Shown here piece after piece: positions 63,381 through 64,000 of a stretch of DNA of 64,000 bases. The notes below the pieces were generated by a model that did not search any database, had not been told where the DNA came from, and was given only the letters and a program-made list of their open reading frames with translations. The stretch is from Terebella lapidaria (taxonomy: Eukaryota > Annelida > Polychaeta > Terebellida > Terebellidae), in assembly GCA_949152475.1 (NCBI GenBank), contig OX424563.1, forward strand, positions 39,938,120 through 40,002,119. Direction: 5' to 3'. How positions within the stretch are numbered: position 1 is the first letter of the stretch; each line of letters begins with the position of its first letter. Both the position numbers and the translations under genes were made by a program.

Positions 63381-64000
63381 ACAGTGGAGCCTCACATGTC
63401 CATCATACGGTGGAGCATCACATGTCCATCGTACCGCGAAGCATCGCATGTCCATCGTACAGTGGAGCATCGCATGTCCATCGTACATTGGAGCGTCCCA
63501 TGTGCATCGTACGGTGGAGCGTCACATGTCCATCGTACAGTGGAGCATCGCATGTCGATCGTACGGTGGAGCATCGCATGTCGATCGTACGGTTGAGTGC
63601 CACATGTCCATCGTATGATGGAGCATCTCATGTCCATCGTACTGTAGAGCATCACATGTCCATCGTACGGTGGAGCGTCGCTTGTCCATCTTACGGTGGA
63701 GCGTCGCTAGGCCATCATACGATGGAGCGTCGCATGTCCATCGTACGGTGGAGCGTCACATGTCCATCGTACAGTGGAGCGCCGCATGTCCATCGTACGG
63801 AGGAGCGTCACAGGTCCATCGTACGGTGGAGCATCGCATGTCCATCGTACGGTGGAGCATCACATGTCCATCATACGGTGGAGCATCCCATGTCCATCGT
63901 ACGATGGAGCGTTGCATGTCCATCATACGGTGGAGCGTCTCATGTCCATCGTATGGTGGAGCGTCACATGTCCATTGTACAGTGGAGCCTTGCATGTCCA
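63381..64000 (-). repeat. 26-base satellite array after LINE copy 3
   Basis: Inverted 26-base array continuing to the end of the window. It corresponds to the reverse complement of 34359-34978. The array is cut by the window edge. Nothing else is seen. Confidence 0.95.

Larger units (their letters stand above)
55407..64000. repeat. right arm of the large inverted repeat
   Basis: Reverse-complement partner of 34359-45785, with position sums of 101192, then 98437, then 98359. It includes LINE copy 3 and the matching empty LINE site near 59710. It lacks one 2391-base unit, one 364-base unit and three monomers relative to the left arm. The match runs to the end of the window. It could be a true palindrome, or the second haplotype of the same locus placed in reverse by scaffolding; see findings. 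Confidence 0.88.

Overview
This window is eukaryotic satellite DNA, almost certainly from an animal, and it contains no intact gene. About 53 kb of the 64 kb is one family of 26-base tandem repeat (a minisatellite or short satellite). Most of the remainder is two other satellites and three copies of one broken non-LTR retrotransposon (LINE). The LINE fragment encodes a reverse-transcriptase C-terminal region of the CR1/L2/Jockey type and ends in AATAAA plus a short TCAA-type tail, which fits a metazoan. I cannot name the phylum from this window; a marine invertebrate is only a guess.

Layout. Bases 1-31232, 32311-34978 and 36057-48977 are the 26-base array in one orientation. It is interrupted by a 1070-base LINE fragment at 31237-32306 and by a second copy at 34983-36052. 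Bases 48978-51860 are a 339-base satellite (nine units plus a partial one). Bases 51864-55206 are a very homogeneous 158-base satellite (21 units plus a partial one). Bases 55207-55406 are a 200-N assembly gap. Bases 55407-64000 are the 26-base array again in the opposite orientation, carrying a third LINE copy at 62307-63376. This last stretch is a near-identical reverse complement of 34359-45785, so the window holds a large inverted repeat whose centre contains the two other satellites and the gap.

The 26-base monomer can be read as a 16-base near-palindrome (TCCAYCGTACGATGGA) plus a 10-base spacer (typically CATGTGACGC). Because 26 is not a multiple of three and the complement strand has no stop in any frame, the array yields very long open frames (up to 763 codons) with a 26-residue period. 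I treat these as by-products of the repeat and not as genes. Variation between monomers is concentrated at CpG positions. The array is organised in nested higher-order duplications (364, 752, 1152, about 1895, 2391 and 3746 bases, among others).

The history can be partly read. An empty LINE target site survives at 38724-38727 inside a related block. The LINE therefore inserted once into the centre of the dyad of one monomer and was then copied by a 3746-base tandem duplication. Nothing here forms a pathway or operon. The points of interest are the array architecture, the satellite-to-satellite junctions, and whether the inverted arm is real or an assembly/haplotype artefact.
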